Part shown: in pieces, positions 23,501-34,129 of the stretch | How positions within the stretch are numbered: the first letter of the stretch is position 1 | How the letters are laid out: the number at the start of each line of letters is the position of its first letter | Source of the DNA: Eutreptiella sp. 'Long Island Sound 2002' | Lineage: Eukaryota; Euglenozoa; Euglenophyceae; Eutreptiales; Eutreptiaceae | DNA length: 64,000 bases | Assembly (NCBI GenBank): GCA_964036045.1 | Contig: OZ038398.1 | Location: forward strand, 28,636,309 to 28,700,308 | Direction: 5' to 3' | Program-made: the position numbers and the translations under genes | The notes under the pieces: model-generated | Seen by the model: only the letters and a program-made list of their open reading frames with translations | Told to the model about the DNA's origin: nothing | The model's database searches: none

Positions 23501-24209
23501 TGACGTTGAGTTGGCCTGTGACGCCATCGTTGCTGGTGTCAACGAGTTCTTCTCTCATGAGACCCTCGAAAGTCAGGGGCCTTTGGGCCCTCTGCAGCCA
23601 AACATCGAGCTGTGCCCCGAGCCGTCAGCAGATTTAAACTGCTGTCGACCGCGGCCGTCAGCGGATTTATACTGCCCTCGACCGCGGCCGTCGGTGGATT
23701 TCAAATCCCACCAAAAGTCTGCCCTGGACCTGTTGGACAAGACCAGGGTCCTGGGAATGCAGGCCGTTGCCATTGTGGAAAATCGTCACACGAATCCTCT
23801 GTATATCAACTGGGCACAAGAGGAGTCTCAGATCAAGGTCACCCCCCAGTGGAGGACTGCCTTGGAGGGCCTGGAGGAGTACAGTCACGCCCTGATTTTT
23901 TGGTTCATGGGACGATCGGAGGGGCCCAAGGAGACGCACGTGCCCCAGGCCCAGTACGCCAATGCCCCCAAGGTGGGCATCTTTGCTACCCGCTGCCCCC
24001 AGCGTCCCAACCCGATTGCCTGCAGCCTCGTGAAGCTGCTGAAAGTCGACCACGGCACCGGCGTGTTGCTGGTCCGTGGACTGGATGCCGTCAGGGGCAG
24101 CGCAGTCATCGATATCAAGCCTTATACGCAGCAGATGGATGATATCAGCATTGTGCGGCCTGGTAGCTGCGTCAAGCAACCAGAGTGGACCGAGGTCCTC
24201 ACATATTGA
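20517..24209 (+). CDS. Cysteine desulfurase-TrmO (TsaA) fusion protein
   Basis: Two exons, 20517-21060 and 22849-24209, join in frame to 634 aa. Residues about 33-435 are a NifS/IscS cysteine desulfurase, a PLP enzyme that takes sulfur from cysteine: start YLDNNATTPLDP, GATEANSLA, stacking His in LLEHSCVLEA, PLP Asp in HVDGSQ (about 212), Schiff-base Lys in SAHKWYGPKG (238) and the persulfide Cys in SSSACSAST (366). After a linker with three 11-residue repeats, residues about 479-634 are a TrmO/TsaA (UPF0066) domain: GIFATRCPQRPNP and VIDIKPY. This family uses SAM to methylate t6A37 of tRNA. All key motifs are present in both halves. The first ATG in frame is at 20517; an acceptor-like TTCTCATTCAG at 20494-20504 allows an upstream exon, which could carry a targeting peptide, since none is visible. 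Confidence 0.93.
21061..22848 (+). other. Intron of the cysteine desulfurase-TrmO gene
   Basis: Begins GTGTGTCCC and ends CCTTTCCGTCAG; phase 1, splitting the Ala codon of the conserved VSIMLANNEIG block, so the protein reads through without gap. It holds poly-C/G tracts (22248-22262, 22670-22680) and a GGGGTCCCC/GGGGACCCC inverted repeat near 21853-21882. I found no additional exon or nested gene in it. Confidence 0.9.
23622..23720 (+). repeat. 33-bp in-frame tandem repeat in the fusion linker
   Basis: Units start at 23622, 23655 and 23688, each encoding P-S-[AV]-D-[LF] followed by Cys/Arg/Pro-rich residues. This is the hinge between the two catalytic domains and is probably length-variable between strains. 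Confidence 0.9.
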
Positions 24210-26100
24210 GCAAACTGGGCGCCAAGGCCGGACGCCGCACTCGTTCCTCTCTGCTGACTGCTGTCTTCGTCAATTCGTAAATTTTTTTTCGTGTAGCACT
24301 GCAGCACACTGACGCACCCGCGCACCGTTGTTTGCATGCACCATGTGAAGCCGCCGTGTGGGAGTTGTCAGTGGATGCGGCTTTCAAGGTCACAGGCCTT
24401 CCCTAAGTAGGGTGGGTGATCAGCATCGGGTCCGCACGCGCTGTGTCCTGGGCTTTCCCCTGCGCCGGGCATGTTAGCAACAGCCTGACATGAGACGGTG
24501 AAAGTTACAAGCCAACGTGTTGCGCATGTACATACGGCATTATTGAGGCTCTCCCTATTTGCCCCAGAGTTCGAGAGAGTCTCAATCTATCTGACCCTTC
24601 CGCCGCTTCCCCCCCTGTCTTTCAGAGATGCCCATCAGGGCGTCATTGTTCGTGGAATGTGGCAGCTGCTGGGCTCTGCCTTTTTTTTGTTTCCTGGTTT
24701 CATTCATTGATCCTCGTGGGCTGTGGGTCGTGCTGAATTCAGTATTGCACCGTTTCTGGACCCTCTTGCAGTTGCGTTGAACACCAAGCATTTGTGAATA
24801 TTTTTAATGTCCACTTTTGTTTTGGTTTGAGAGGCTCTTGGATAGCCACACAAAGCGGGGAGGTGACAGGTGTTGTATTGTTGAGGAGACCCACCCAGGG
24901 AGATATCCTGCATTGGCAGATTGCCAGGTGCACTCTGCCATTTCCCATGATCCCATAATCTTACTGAGACATGCGCTGATGATGCACAGTGCTGTTGCTC
25001 TTTTGGCAGTTTACTTACACTTTCCAATCGCACATTGCAATAGTGTGCAGGGATTAGGTTTGCAGAGTTCTGTAGTGTGCGTGGCCCCACCCAGAAAATC
25101 AAGAGCCAGAGGCAACCACAAACACTGTGCTCAACAATCCAGGCTGACACCCGGATGTGCGCCCAGCCCCCATTTGCTGGGGCATGTCAGTGCAAAACAC
25201 CTCTGCATAGGAGCCCCATGCTGCATGCTGTTAAATGTGTCGTGTGCACATCAGTTTTTATTGGTTGTCTTTTCGTGGACATGTTTGCCTGGACATGTTT
25301 GCCAAATGTGTTTCAATTTTCAAGAAATGCCCAATGTCTCAAAGTCTCCAATTGCGCAGATATCTTGTTTCGGATGCAAGTGGAAAGGTGTGGATGATTT
25401 CAAATGTTTTTTTTCAGCTTTCAAATAAACAGTACCGCCCATGATTTGTCAAACAGACAGGTGCAATTGAGCAAAAAGTTCACAAAATATTTAAAAGGCA
25501 TCCACACAAGAGCCAGGCTTGGTGGCGTAGAAATGACGGAACAGAAACAACAAGCGCTGAATTATTTTTTCCCCGAATTGAGGGAAAACCCATGGCAAGT
25601 CTCAAGTTTTAAGGTCTGCCAAACATTTCATGGAGAGAAATTCATGTATCAATCAATTAGTGTTGGCAGTGCTTGGGTGTGGGCATGCAGTGCTGTCACT
25701 CTGGTCATGCAAGGTGTTCGTGTCCAGTGTTAGATTTCAGTGCACGTAAATTGTTGCTCATGTCTGTGACTCTGTTTCAGCACCAGCCTGTGCCCAACAG
25801 TATTTTCGCTCATGATATTTGCACTGTTTGCTGATATTAAGCATGATACCACCAAGACCCCACCTGGATTGCTGGGAGGCATAGAGCAAGCAGTAACAGG
25901 CATGTCAAAGAACAACATTGCTACTGAGTATTGAGTGGCACCTCAACTGTGCCCATGTGCAAAGTTTCATTGCACATTTTGGCAAAAGCATCTCTGTGAC
26001 GTGCAACTTGACACTGAGAAGAGAGCTGGTACCCCAACATCACCGGTCAGTTGAGGTTTTCAAAGACCGATTTGTCTTGTCATTGCATTTGTTTTTATTA
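24210..26100. other. Downstream flank of the fusion gene, no gene seen
   Basis: Contains the presumed 3' UTR of the fusion gene. A minus-strand open frame at 24704-25150 is somewhat protein-like but has no recognisable domain. Confidence 0.4.
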
Positions 26101-26330
26101 GTTGAAGGCCTTTTCGACAAGCGGGTATCGTGTGCAGCTAGGGTGATTGATGGCATCATTTGTTCAAAGGATTCAAGAGAGCTCCACAGTTTTGACGTTG
26201 CATTTATTTCCATTTATTTCCAATGGTTGAAGGCCTTTTCGACAAGCGGGCATCGTGTTCAGCTTGGGTGGAAGGTGAGTTTAAACTTATTGATGGCATC
26301 ATTTGTTCAAGAGGTGCCAGAGAGCTCCAT
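26101..26330. repeat. 125-bp tandem duplication
   Basis: GTTGAAGGCCTTTTCGACAA begins at 26101 and again at 26226; the following TGATGGCATCATTTGTTCAA and GAGAGCTCCA blocks are also duplicated. The second copy ends at the target duplication of the MITE. Confidence 0.85.
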
Positions 26331-26340
26331 AGTCTTATCT

Positions 26341-26959
26341 GGAGTATACGCGCATCCCCCCCCCCACCCTGGGCCAACCGGTGCACTGTGGGGCAAGGTT
26401 AGGGAACCCCCCCCCCTCCTATTTTGGGTTCGGGAAACACAAAAAAACATGTTTTACAAGTGAATTGGATGGTTATTAGTGGGGTACTTGCCCCTATAAA
26501 GGGCTCACAATGGCTAAAATTAGGGTATGACATCACTGCTGGTAGGATCCTAACCGGAGTACTAAACATAGGTACAATTGTGGTCCAAACCCCCAATACT
26601 AGCACCAAATACCCCCAATAATAGTTTGAGGGACATCAAAATGGACAAGAGTATGTTAAAAACGTTGAATTACTATGTTATTGGGTGTATATAGGGGTGG
26701 TGTGGGTTATTTTTAGGATTTAATAGTTATTTTTAGTATTGTGGTTAAGATCCTACCAACAGTGATGTCATACCCTAATTTTAGCCATTGTGAGCCCTTT
26801 ATAGGGGCAAATACCCACTAATAACCATCCAATTCACTTGTAAAACATGTTTTTTTGTGTTTCCCGACCCCAAAATAGGGAAGGGGGTCCCTAACCTTGC
26901 CCCATAGTGCACCGGTTGGCCCAGGGTGGGGGGAGGGGGGGGGGATGCGCGTATAGTCC
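26341..26959. mobile_element. MITE with ~215-bp terminal inverted repeats
   Basis: A 619-bp element. The termini are GGAGTATACGCGCATCC and the inverse of GGACTATACGCGCATCC. The arms (26341-26560 and 26744-26959) are inverted copies containing ATTAGGGTATGACATCACTG and GTTTTACAAGTGAATTGGAT. It is flanked by TCTTATCT on both sides (26333-26340, 26960-26967), an 8-bp target duplication. That length suggests the hAT or P superfamily, but no transposase is present to decide. The central region is non-coding. Confidence 0.82.
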
Positions 26960-26967
26960 TCTTATCT

Positions 26968-28480
26968 ATATCGAGTGCCGTGAGAGGGAACCAGAGAGAA
27001 CATGCCGCGTACCGACATAGCCTTGTTTTGTAATATAAAATATATATAAAATTCACGTTATTTGTGATTTTGGAAAAACTTTTCGTGCTGGCAATATATG
27101 CGATGAACGGTTGCCCTATTTTCCGAGTATGATAGGCTTGCAATGGGATCTGCAAGTTATGGAATGTTTAAACAAGATCAAGCCTAAATGAACACTTGTA
27201 CAAAGAGCCAGACCAAATTTTGTTTGTGGCAAAAGATGTAATAAATATGTGATGTAATTTGATTAGTTTAATTAATTCGTTAATTTAGTTAATTAATTTC
27301 ATTCAATTAGTCTAGTCTGTGGCTGTGTTCTGCCAGGATATGCGCATCGTTGTTGCGGCCCATGGTGCATCACAGAGTTGGAGCTTAATGAAAAACAAAA
27401 AAACGAACAAGTCAAAGCTGCGCACTACTATCCACCCAGTTCACCATCAAGCAAGGTCGCTATGCAATATGGCATGATTTTGTAGTGACCACTCTTAGTT
27501 AGGTTTTCAAACCCCAGTTCCCAAGTTTCAATAGTTTTCGTTCCGGTGGGGTGTACGAATAGGGCGTATGGAATCTTGTCCTTCAACTTCGGTGGTCTTC
27601 ATTGTTCCGTTTCGGGTGTAGCGGTCAACTTTTCTTTGCGCATTTGGAGTACTACTCATCGCTATGGAAGAGAGAAATAAAGCAAATGTGTCTTTGGATT
27701 GATTGAATCCGCTTCAATGCGGCTAACACAAAGCAATGTCGGGGCTCAATTGTCTTTACAGACAAGAGCGCCCATTGTCTCCAGACAAAGATGTTGCCAA
27801 CGAGGCCATATAAGCTGGAGCCCTTCGCTTGCCTCAATCACATGGTGGTTTCACAGTTGCAACAAAGAAGAAATTTGCAATAACATAATTTACGTCTAGA
27901 TCTATATTTTTCTCGTTCCAGGCCGTTGTGGGCCGATTTCGGCGTTGCACCAGTAAATCGGTTTTGTTTTGGCATCGGTCAAAGGTAGTCAAGGACCACA
28001 TTTCGTTGGAAAAGCTGACCCTACGGAACCCGGAAACGATAGACTTTTTACGGTCTTTTTTTTTCAAAGTAATTGGCCTGATTCGGCGTAAACAATCCAT
28101 TTATTCTACGGAAAATGGCCCCGTGAGATGAGCTTTTTGGGCATTCAAGGCCCACCACTGCCCTGTACGGTTTTGCACCACCAAGGTAAAGCACAAAGTG
28201 GTACTTTACACTCTATTAGCAATGGTCTACAGCTCTTGTGGTTGGCAAAATATCTAGTCTTCATGTGTAAATAGAATTTCAAATAAAATGGAACTTAGGT
28301 TTGTGTTCCGCAAAATGATATTCATTAAAAAGACAGATTCAAGTTGTTTCTTGGTCGTGTTTTCAATTAAGCAAAAGTCAAATTCACATTTTAAATTGCC
28401 TTGTTCGGCATGACTTGAAAAAGAATTTATTTAACAATTACAATATTCATTTCTTGTATCCTTCTTTTCTCATTCAAAAT
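26968..28480. other. AT-rich intergenic stretch
   Basis: Markedly more AT-rich than the rest (for example TTAATTAATT-type sequence near 27270-27310). Short open frames at 27834-28131 on both strands are ambiguous and I cannot assign either. No RNA gene seen. Confidence 0.45.
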
Positions 28481-29299
28481 TGTTTCTATTTGTTCATCTC
28501 TGCGGCCCCTTTTGTCTTCTGCGTCCTTTCTTTTTGTGTATCCTCTTCTCCGCGGGCGATTCCTCAATCACGCGAGGGTGGGTGAGCGAAGAATTATGCT
28601 ACATGCTCCCTGCACCGCTTTGCAACATAAACATGAAAAATTGCCATATGTGCAAACAACCAAACTTCCCTCTAATCTAACAATTTCAATTTGAAATTCT
28701 CCTGAAAAATGAAAACCAACAACAAGTGTGATAAAACCAGTGTTGTTTTGAACCCCTTTGGCCCAACTACCCTTTGGTATCCTTTTGGTAGCCAATGTAT
28801 TGTGTCGCTTGTGCAGCTTTTACAACCAATACCAACTTTGCACAGGTTCTGATGTGGCTGCCACATGCATACTTTTTGGGAGAAAGAGCTTTTGTGTGGC
28901 GACAAAAGTGAGAAGAGCATGCAAATACACACAGCCTACACATGGTTACAAAAATTGATATTCACAACGTTCTCTCTGAACTGTCATTGGTTGCGACAAA
29001 AGCGTGATGTCCAGGAACACAATGGTCAGATTGGTGACTATGCTTATACCATTTGGTGTGAAGAATAGAGCATTGTTGAGCAAAATGCAATCTGCAATAA
29101 TGCCTCTTTGTTGAGCGGAGAGTCACCTTATCCTTGGGGCACAGCACATGGGTTTCCAGACCTCCAAATAGTTGCACTACATGCGCATTGCGCCAACGGC
29201 GCCCCCTCGGGGGCCGGAAATTTGAGACTGGGTGTGGGGGTAGGACTGCCCCCTGACCACCGGTTATTGGGTCAAGCAAAACTGGTGGCCCAGGTCAAT

Positions 29300-29990
29300 T
29301 TCTACCACCTGCAGAGCGGGAGTTACTGCAAGCAAATATTTGCCACAACACACAAATCCATCACAGTCCATTGCTTTGTGGCCCCCTGGGGAGTGGGGTC
29401 ATTGGGTGGTCCAACATCCTGCCAACCAACCCAATCAACAAATGATTCGTAGCAAAAGATTTTTGTTGCTGGGCTGGCGACAAATTTGCTTCCATCCCTA
29501 CCACCACCCAATCCCTTGCGCAAACACGGGCCAAGTTCAGAAAACGTGCGGAAACACGGGGTCGAATGCTTGAATTCTGATTGATTGGGACCAAATAGAA
29601 ATTCTTGCCCACATTTTGAAGAGCTGGACATGCTTGCCTTTAGGGTCTGGCTTAGGGGCGGCCTGAGGGGCTGGCTTAGGGGGTGGCTCAAGGAATGGGT
29701 TGGGTCTTTGATCTTCAGGAACACATCTATCATCCATACACTGCACAACACAAGAGCACATGCAAGTACACCCAACTTGACCACTCCTAACTGTTTCACC
29801 TCTTTCACGAGGCGCAAATCGGGCTCGGCACGCGCCTCATTAGCGTCAAACCCCCCCGTGCGCCTCGTCAGCCGCCCCCCCCCCTGCGCCTCGTTAGCGC
29901 CACCCCCCCCCCCCCCCCGGGAGGGGCACACGGGTAAACGGAGTGGCATTCGGTGTGTAATGTGCGCCAACCATCCCCACGCTATGGCTT
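29300..29990 (-). other. Possible Pro-rich membrane-anchored protein fragment
   Basis: Minus-strand frames include a hydrophobic helix (VVKLGVLACALVLCSVWMI) and, in another frame, a Pro/Lys-rich stretch (EPPPKPAPQAAPKPDPKGK). They would need splicing to join. C tracts at 29875-29920 make most longer frames here unreliable. Confidence 0.2.
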
Positions 29991-30230
29991 GCTACGCTCG
30001 ATGCAGGGGCCAGCCCTGGCACCCCCCTGAAATAACAAAACTCCTGTGGTGGCTACAGACCGCCGTGTGTGTGCACCGCCTTGTGTATGTACCGCAATTC
30101 CCATGGTGGGCGGGTAAACGGGAGGGGCAGACGGGTAAACGGAGTGGCATTTGGTGTGTAATGTCCGCCACCCCCCCCCCCCTGTGTGCCTCGTTGGCGC
30201 CAACCCCCCCCCCCCCCGCGCGTGCCTCGT
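29925..30230. repeat. 199-bp duplication with poly-C tracts
   Basis: GGGTAAACGGAGTGGCATT and GGTGTGTAATGT occur near 29931 and again near 30130, each next to a C tract of 10 or more and GCCTCGTTRGCGCC. Confidence 0.75.
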
Positions 30231-31339
30231 GAAATGAGGCGCGTGTCTCGGTGCAACCATGCCACTCCTGCACAAAACTACAAACCACATTTTCTTACAA
30301 TTGGAACTGTAAAAACCATGGTTCCAAAAAATCCCAAAAAAGTGCACCGCGTTAGGACAAGGGCATTTTTGCGCAGAGGGTAGGTACAAGCATGGTGGAT
30401 AAGTTATGCACCCTTGGAGTGTTGAGCTGGAGCTGGTGCACTTTGCTATACCGTCACCTGATGAACCTTCATGCCCCATTGAATGATGGCAATAAGACGC
30501 GGGTTGGTCGCCCTTGGTGCCCCCCCCCCCCCCTCCACCCTGTCCCGTCCATGGGTAGGTGTCCCGTCCATGTTCCGTCAATGTCATCCACAGCCTCCAT
30601 GTCCACACGGTGACAGCCAACCATGGGCATCTACCCATGGACATGTCCATGGACAGCCACCCCCCCCCCCCCCCTGCGCACTTGCCATCCCTAGCCCCAT
30701 TGTGATGGCAAACAAAGTGGCTGCCAAATCTGGGTTAGAGTACTGTTAGACAACTGCATGTCTCCCATTTGCTTTGATAGAATGTTGCTGCTCTTGTGCC
30801 CCAGTGCTGTACCCAAACTGCGGCTGGTCCAAACTGCATAAGCTGCAGTTTCCGTCGCTTTTAGTGTTTTTGCAGGAGCTCCTGCAAAGCTGTTGAGCGA
30901 GTACCAAAACAAAGACCAGCCACGTTCTCTCCAATACATTGTGCACTACAATGACATGGGGCAGCATCATGTACGTACGCAAGTGCAGAATGCGAATGCA
31001 ACAAAAGAAATGCCCAATGATGCCTCGACGCAAATCGATGCAGCACTGCAGGAAAAAAACCAGTAAGCCCGAATAACACATCAACTAATGAACGGGCCCG
31101 CCAGTTTATTGGTTCCAAACAGCAACCGAAACCGAACCCCATGCGGCTTGGACAGAAGGGGTGGGTAGGTACATTACCTCTTTGGGGGCCTCTGCCCCCC
31201 CTGTGTGACATTCCATCTGGTTGTTGTTTCTTTACGGGGCCCTGGACAGTCACCCGTTCTTCCCTTCGCATGTTGCGTCGGGTCGCTGCGTTCTGTCGGC
31301 CGCTGCGGCCGGTGCTCCTGCTGGTGTCGTTTCCGCGTT

Positions 31340-31470
31340 CGCGGAGCCCAGTAGTTGGTGTGTTGGGGCTGTGCGGGATGTGGCGTGGTGTGCCGTTTGT
31401 GCGTCAGCAGCGCCCAGTAGTTGGCGTATTGGGGTTGTGCTGGTTGTTGCGGGGGTCCTTTTACTGTTTT
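31340..31470. repeat. 63-bp tandem repeat
   Basis: CCCAGTAGTTGGYGTRTTGG recurs at 31348 and 31411. Because 63 is divisible by three, minus-strand frames show a 21-residue repeat, which I do not take as evidence of a gene. Confidence 0.7.
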
Positions 31471-32549
31471 TGCTGTCCACACACCTCCGTTCTCGGGCCA
31501 TCCACAACCTGCCTCGCTGCGTTTCCGTGTGCGTGAGGCCCAGGTGCCCTGCTCCTCCACGCATTGTTCCGGCTGTCCACCACATCCGCTCCCCCACTCC
31601 ATGGGTCGCGCATGCGCAGGGCGCGTTCCTTGTTGGTTGCGGGTAGCGTGCACTTCATGGTTGACGCGGGTGGCGTGTGCACCTGCATGGTGTCCCGGGT
31701 GATTTACGCTGCACTGTGACCGCGCCATCGTCCTTGGTTCTGCCGGTTTTGTCGGAGGTTCCTTCCCATGCCTGGCCCACCATTCCTTCCACAGGGCGCC
31801 TCAGGGGCCCCAGCGGTGGCCCACTGGGTGCCTCTGCCCCCCCACCCCCCACCCCGGAGATTGGGTCATGTTCAATGGCCTGGTCCACCAACGTTTCGGG
31901 ACTGCAAAATGGGTCTCTGCCAAGGTGCGATTGCGGACAAAACCCATCAACCCGATCGACCACGCCTGGTGTTCGGTCCTGTCGGAGTGTTCTTGGTCGG
32001 GTCCTGCAGTTGTCTCTTTCTGGCTACGGGGAGTCCATTCCATGGAGACATGTGTGCCTTGCTGAGCCCCTCCGAACACTGTACGACCCCCAAAACGCTA
32101 TGCAACCGAGACACTGTGCCACTCTTAACGCTGTACCCTCTGAACACTGCGCCACCGGTGTGTGTGTATGTGTGTGTGTGTGTGTGTGAAATCAAAGTGG
32201 CTACGCAACCCCTGTCTTCTTGGTCTCCCAAGGGTGGGGAGGCCTTGGATAGCGCTTGGTATAGCGTTGGTGGGGGTCATTTCGGCCTAAAAAGACGCCT
32301 GTGAGCTAACGTTCCCCCTTAACAGCCCTCCCTGAACACTTTGCCTCATGAACACTGTGCCGCCAGCACATTGACCCTACCACTCTGCCACTGATCTGTG
32401 CTTTGGAACACAGCAGCGGGTGCCCGTCAAGAGCCGAAGGCTTCAAGATGGGGTAAAACTTAAGTAGTCCTGCCACTTGCACCCGACGGCTATTCAGAGT
32501 CATTCACCTCCCATCGTTGTGTCCCCGGACTCGGCTTAGGAGATTGGCC

Positions 32550-33011
32550 TCAGAAACTAAGAGCAATGGCGATTTTTTCCGCGTAGATTTCCAAAGGCAC
32601 ATATCCCGCCAATACTTGGCAGTGTCGCTGTACAACGGGTGAAGCGCACAGAAAGTCCAGAAGACCGTCGGCACGGATCGCTGGAAGTGGCCCGTCGGTG
32701 AAGCGCATGCGACCGACATCATTCACCATGGACAGCGCATGCCCCCACCGCCCAAAGAGTGGCCGATGAAATTGCGACGCCGATGAGCAACCACAGTGCC
32801 CATTGCTGAAGATGGAAACCGTTCCAACAACGGTGCAACCGTTGCCGACAGATGCACAGGACAGGGCCGCTGAGGGTGCATGGACCAAAGGAGCACATTT
32901 GGCAATGTTTGTCCCAACGGTGATGCGTCCCACCAATCCTGCTCCACACCTCAGCTCAGGTCCATGAAGTCCTGAGTGACCTGCTGCGTGACTGAGGCAA
33001 TACCAAATCAT
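32550..33011 (-). other. Unassigned 153-aa ORF
   Basis: Open minus-strand frame just beyond the stop codon of the membrane-protein gene. Its C-terminal half (FGRWGHALSMVNDVGRMRF, ADGLLDFLCASPVVQ, VPLEIYAEKIAIALSF) looks like protein, but I recognise no family. It could be a downstream exon, a separate gene or chance. Confidence 0.25.
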
Positions 33012-33055
33012 GTGTGGGTGTGCGGAGGCGAGTGGTCATTCTGCTTCTGACACCA

Positions 33056-34123
33056 TCAGTCGGTCGCGCGGCCCATGCTATGCCCAACCGACGCGAAGCC
33101 GTCCTGGGACTCAACCCACTTGGGGTGCATGCTGATGGGCAGTGCCTCGTCATCGTCCTCCTCCCCCACCGGAACGCGGCGCTGGCGCACCCACATGGCC
33201 AGGCCTACGCCGAGCACGGCCATGGAGAGGTTGATCAGCCACCCCAGCAGGCGGCCGAGGGGGCCCGAGAGGTAGTTCGTCGCGAGGCCGATCGCGACCC
33301 ACGTCATGCCGAAGGAGAGGAGGCAGGCGACCTGGCTGCCGGTCCGGTGGGCCCAGTACGTGATCGGGGCGAACGCGAGCCCTGCCACCAGCAGCCAGTC
33401 GAGCCAGAACGCCGGCTCCGGCCGATGGAACTTGAAGTCAATGCGGATCTCGAAGCCGATGCCCACGAGGCCGAGGTACAGAGCAGCGGCGGGGCCCAGG
33501 AATGACTGCCACGGCACGAGCGGCGGGCCCTCCCTCAGCTCCGACACGCAGCCGAAGGCGTAGATGGCGGACGCCACGACCAAATTGCTGTAGAAGAACG
33601 CGTCGCAGGACGTGTCCAGCCGCAGCAGCAGGTCCTGCACCCACGCCACCGTCACGCACAGCGCGAACGTCCCGCTGGCGACGGTGCGGCCGTGGCACAG
33701 CAGCGCGGCGGCCCAGAGCGTGGGGGGCAGCAGCGCGCACTCCACGAGCATCGCCGAGCCCCCGGTGACCCCGACGGCCAGGCCCCACGCGCTCGTGCAG
33801 GCCCCGATGAGCGCGTACACCCACTGCGCCGAGGGCACGGGCAGATACCCCCGGGCCTCGAGGCACGCGGTCCCGCAGGTGGCGCCCCCCAGCCACAGCG
33901 TCACGATCAGGAGGGCGTAGCCGCCGTGCCACGCGTCCGGGAGGAGCTCCCCGACCGCACTGCAGAGCCCCAGGACCGCGACGTGCGCGAAGAAGAGCGC
34001 CAGCCAGAACACCGCCGGGAGCCTCTTGGGCATGAGCTGGGCCACGGCCTGGACCCTCTCAAAGGTCACGTCGTCCCGCCAGCAGCCGGCGGCCGCCAGC
34101 GCATCGAAGGTGCAGCGATCCAT
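33056..34123 (-). CDS. Polytopic membrane protein, function unknown
   Basis: A single uninterrupted ORF of 355 aa, strongly GC-rich at third codon positions compared with its surroundings. A soluble N-terminus of about 35 residues (TFDALAAAGCWRDDVTFERV) is followed by roughly ten hydrophobic helices, for example VFWLALFFAHVAVLGLCSA, ALLIVTLWLGGATCG, WVYALIGACTSAWGLAVG, AALYLGLVGIGFEI, DWLLVAGLAFAPITYW and LINLSMAVLGVGLAMWV. An acidic cytosolic-type tail (GEEDDDEALPISMHP) closes it. The N-terminal helix followed by many TMs is reminiscent of bacterial DUF2157-type proteins, a weak guess. The ATG follows CCTTTCCAG, so an upstream non-coding or short coding exon is possible. No transport motif is visible. 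Confidence 0.78.
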   Translation of the reverse strand: MDRCTFDALAAAGCWRDDVTFERVQAVAQLMPKRLPAVFWLALFFAHVAVLGLCSAVGELLPDAWHGGYALLIVTLWLGGATCGTACLEARGYLPVPSAQWVYALIGACTSAWGLAVGVTGGSAMLVECALLPPTLWAAALLCHGRTVASGTFALCVTVAWVQDLLLRLDTSCDAFFYSNLVVASAIYAFGCVSELREGPPLVPWQSFLGPAAALYLGLVGIGFEIRIDFKFHRPEPAFWLDWLLVAGLAFAPITYWAHRTGSQVACLLSFGMTWVAIGLATNYLSGPLGRLLGWLINLSMAVLGVGLAMWVRQRRVPVGEEDDDEALPISMHPKWVESQDGFASVGHSMGRATD

Positions 34124-34129
34124 GCGGCT

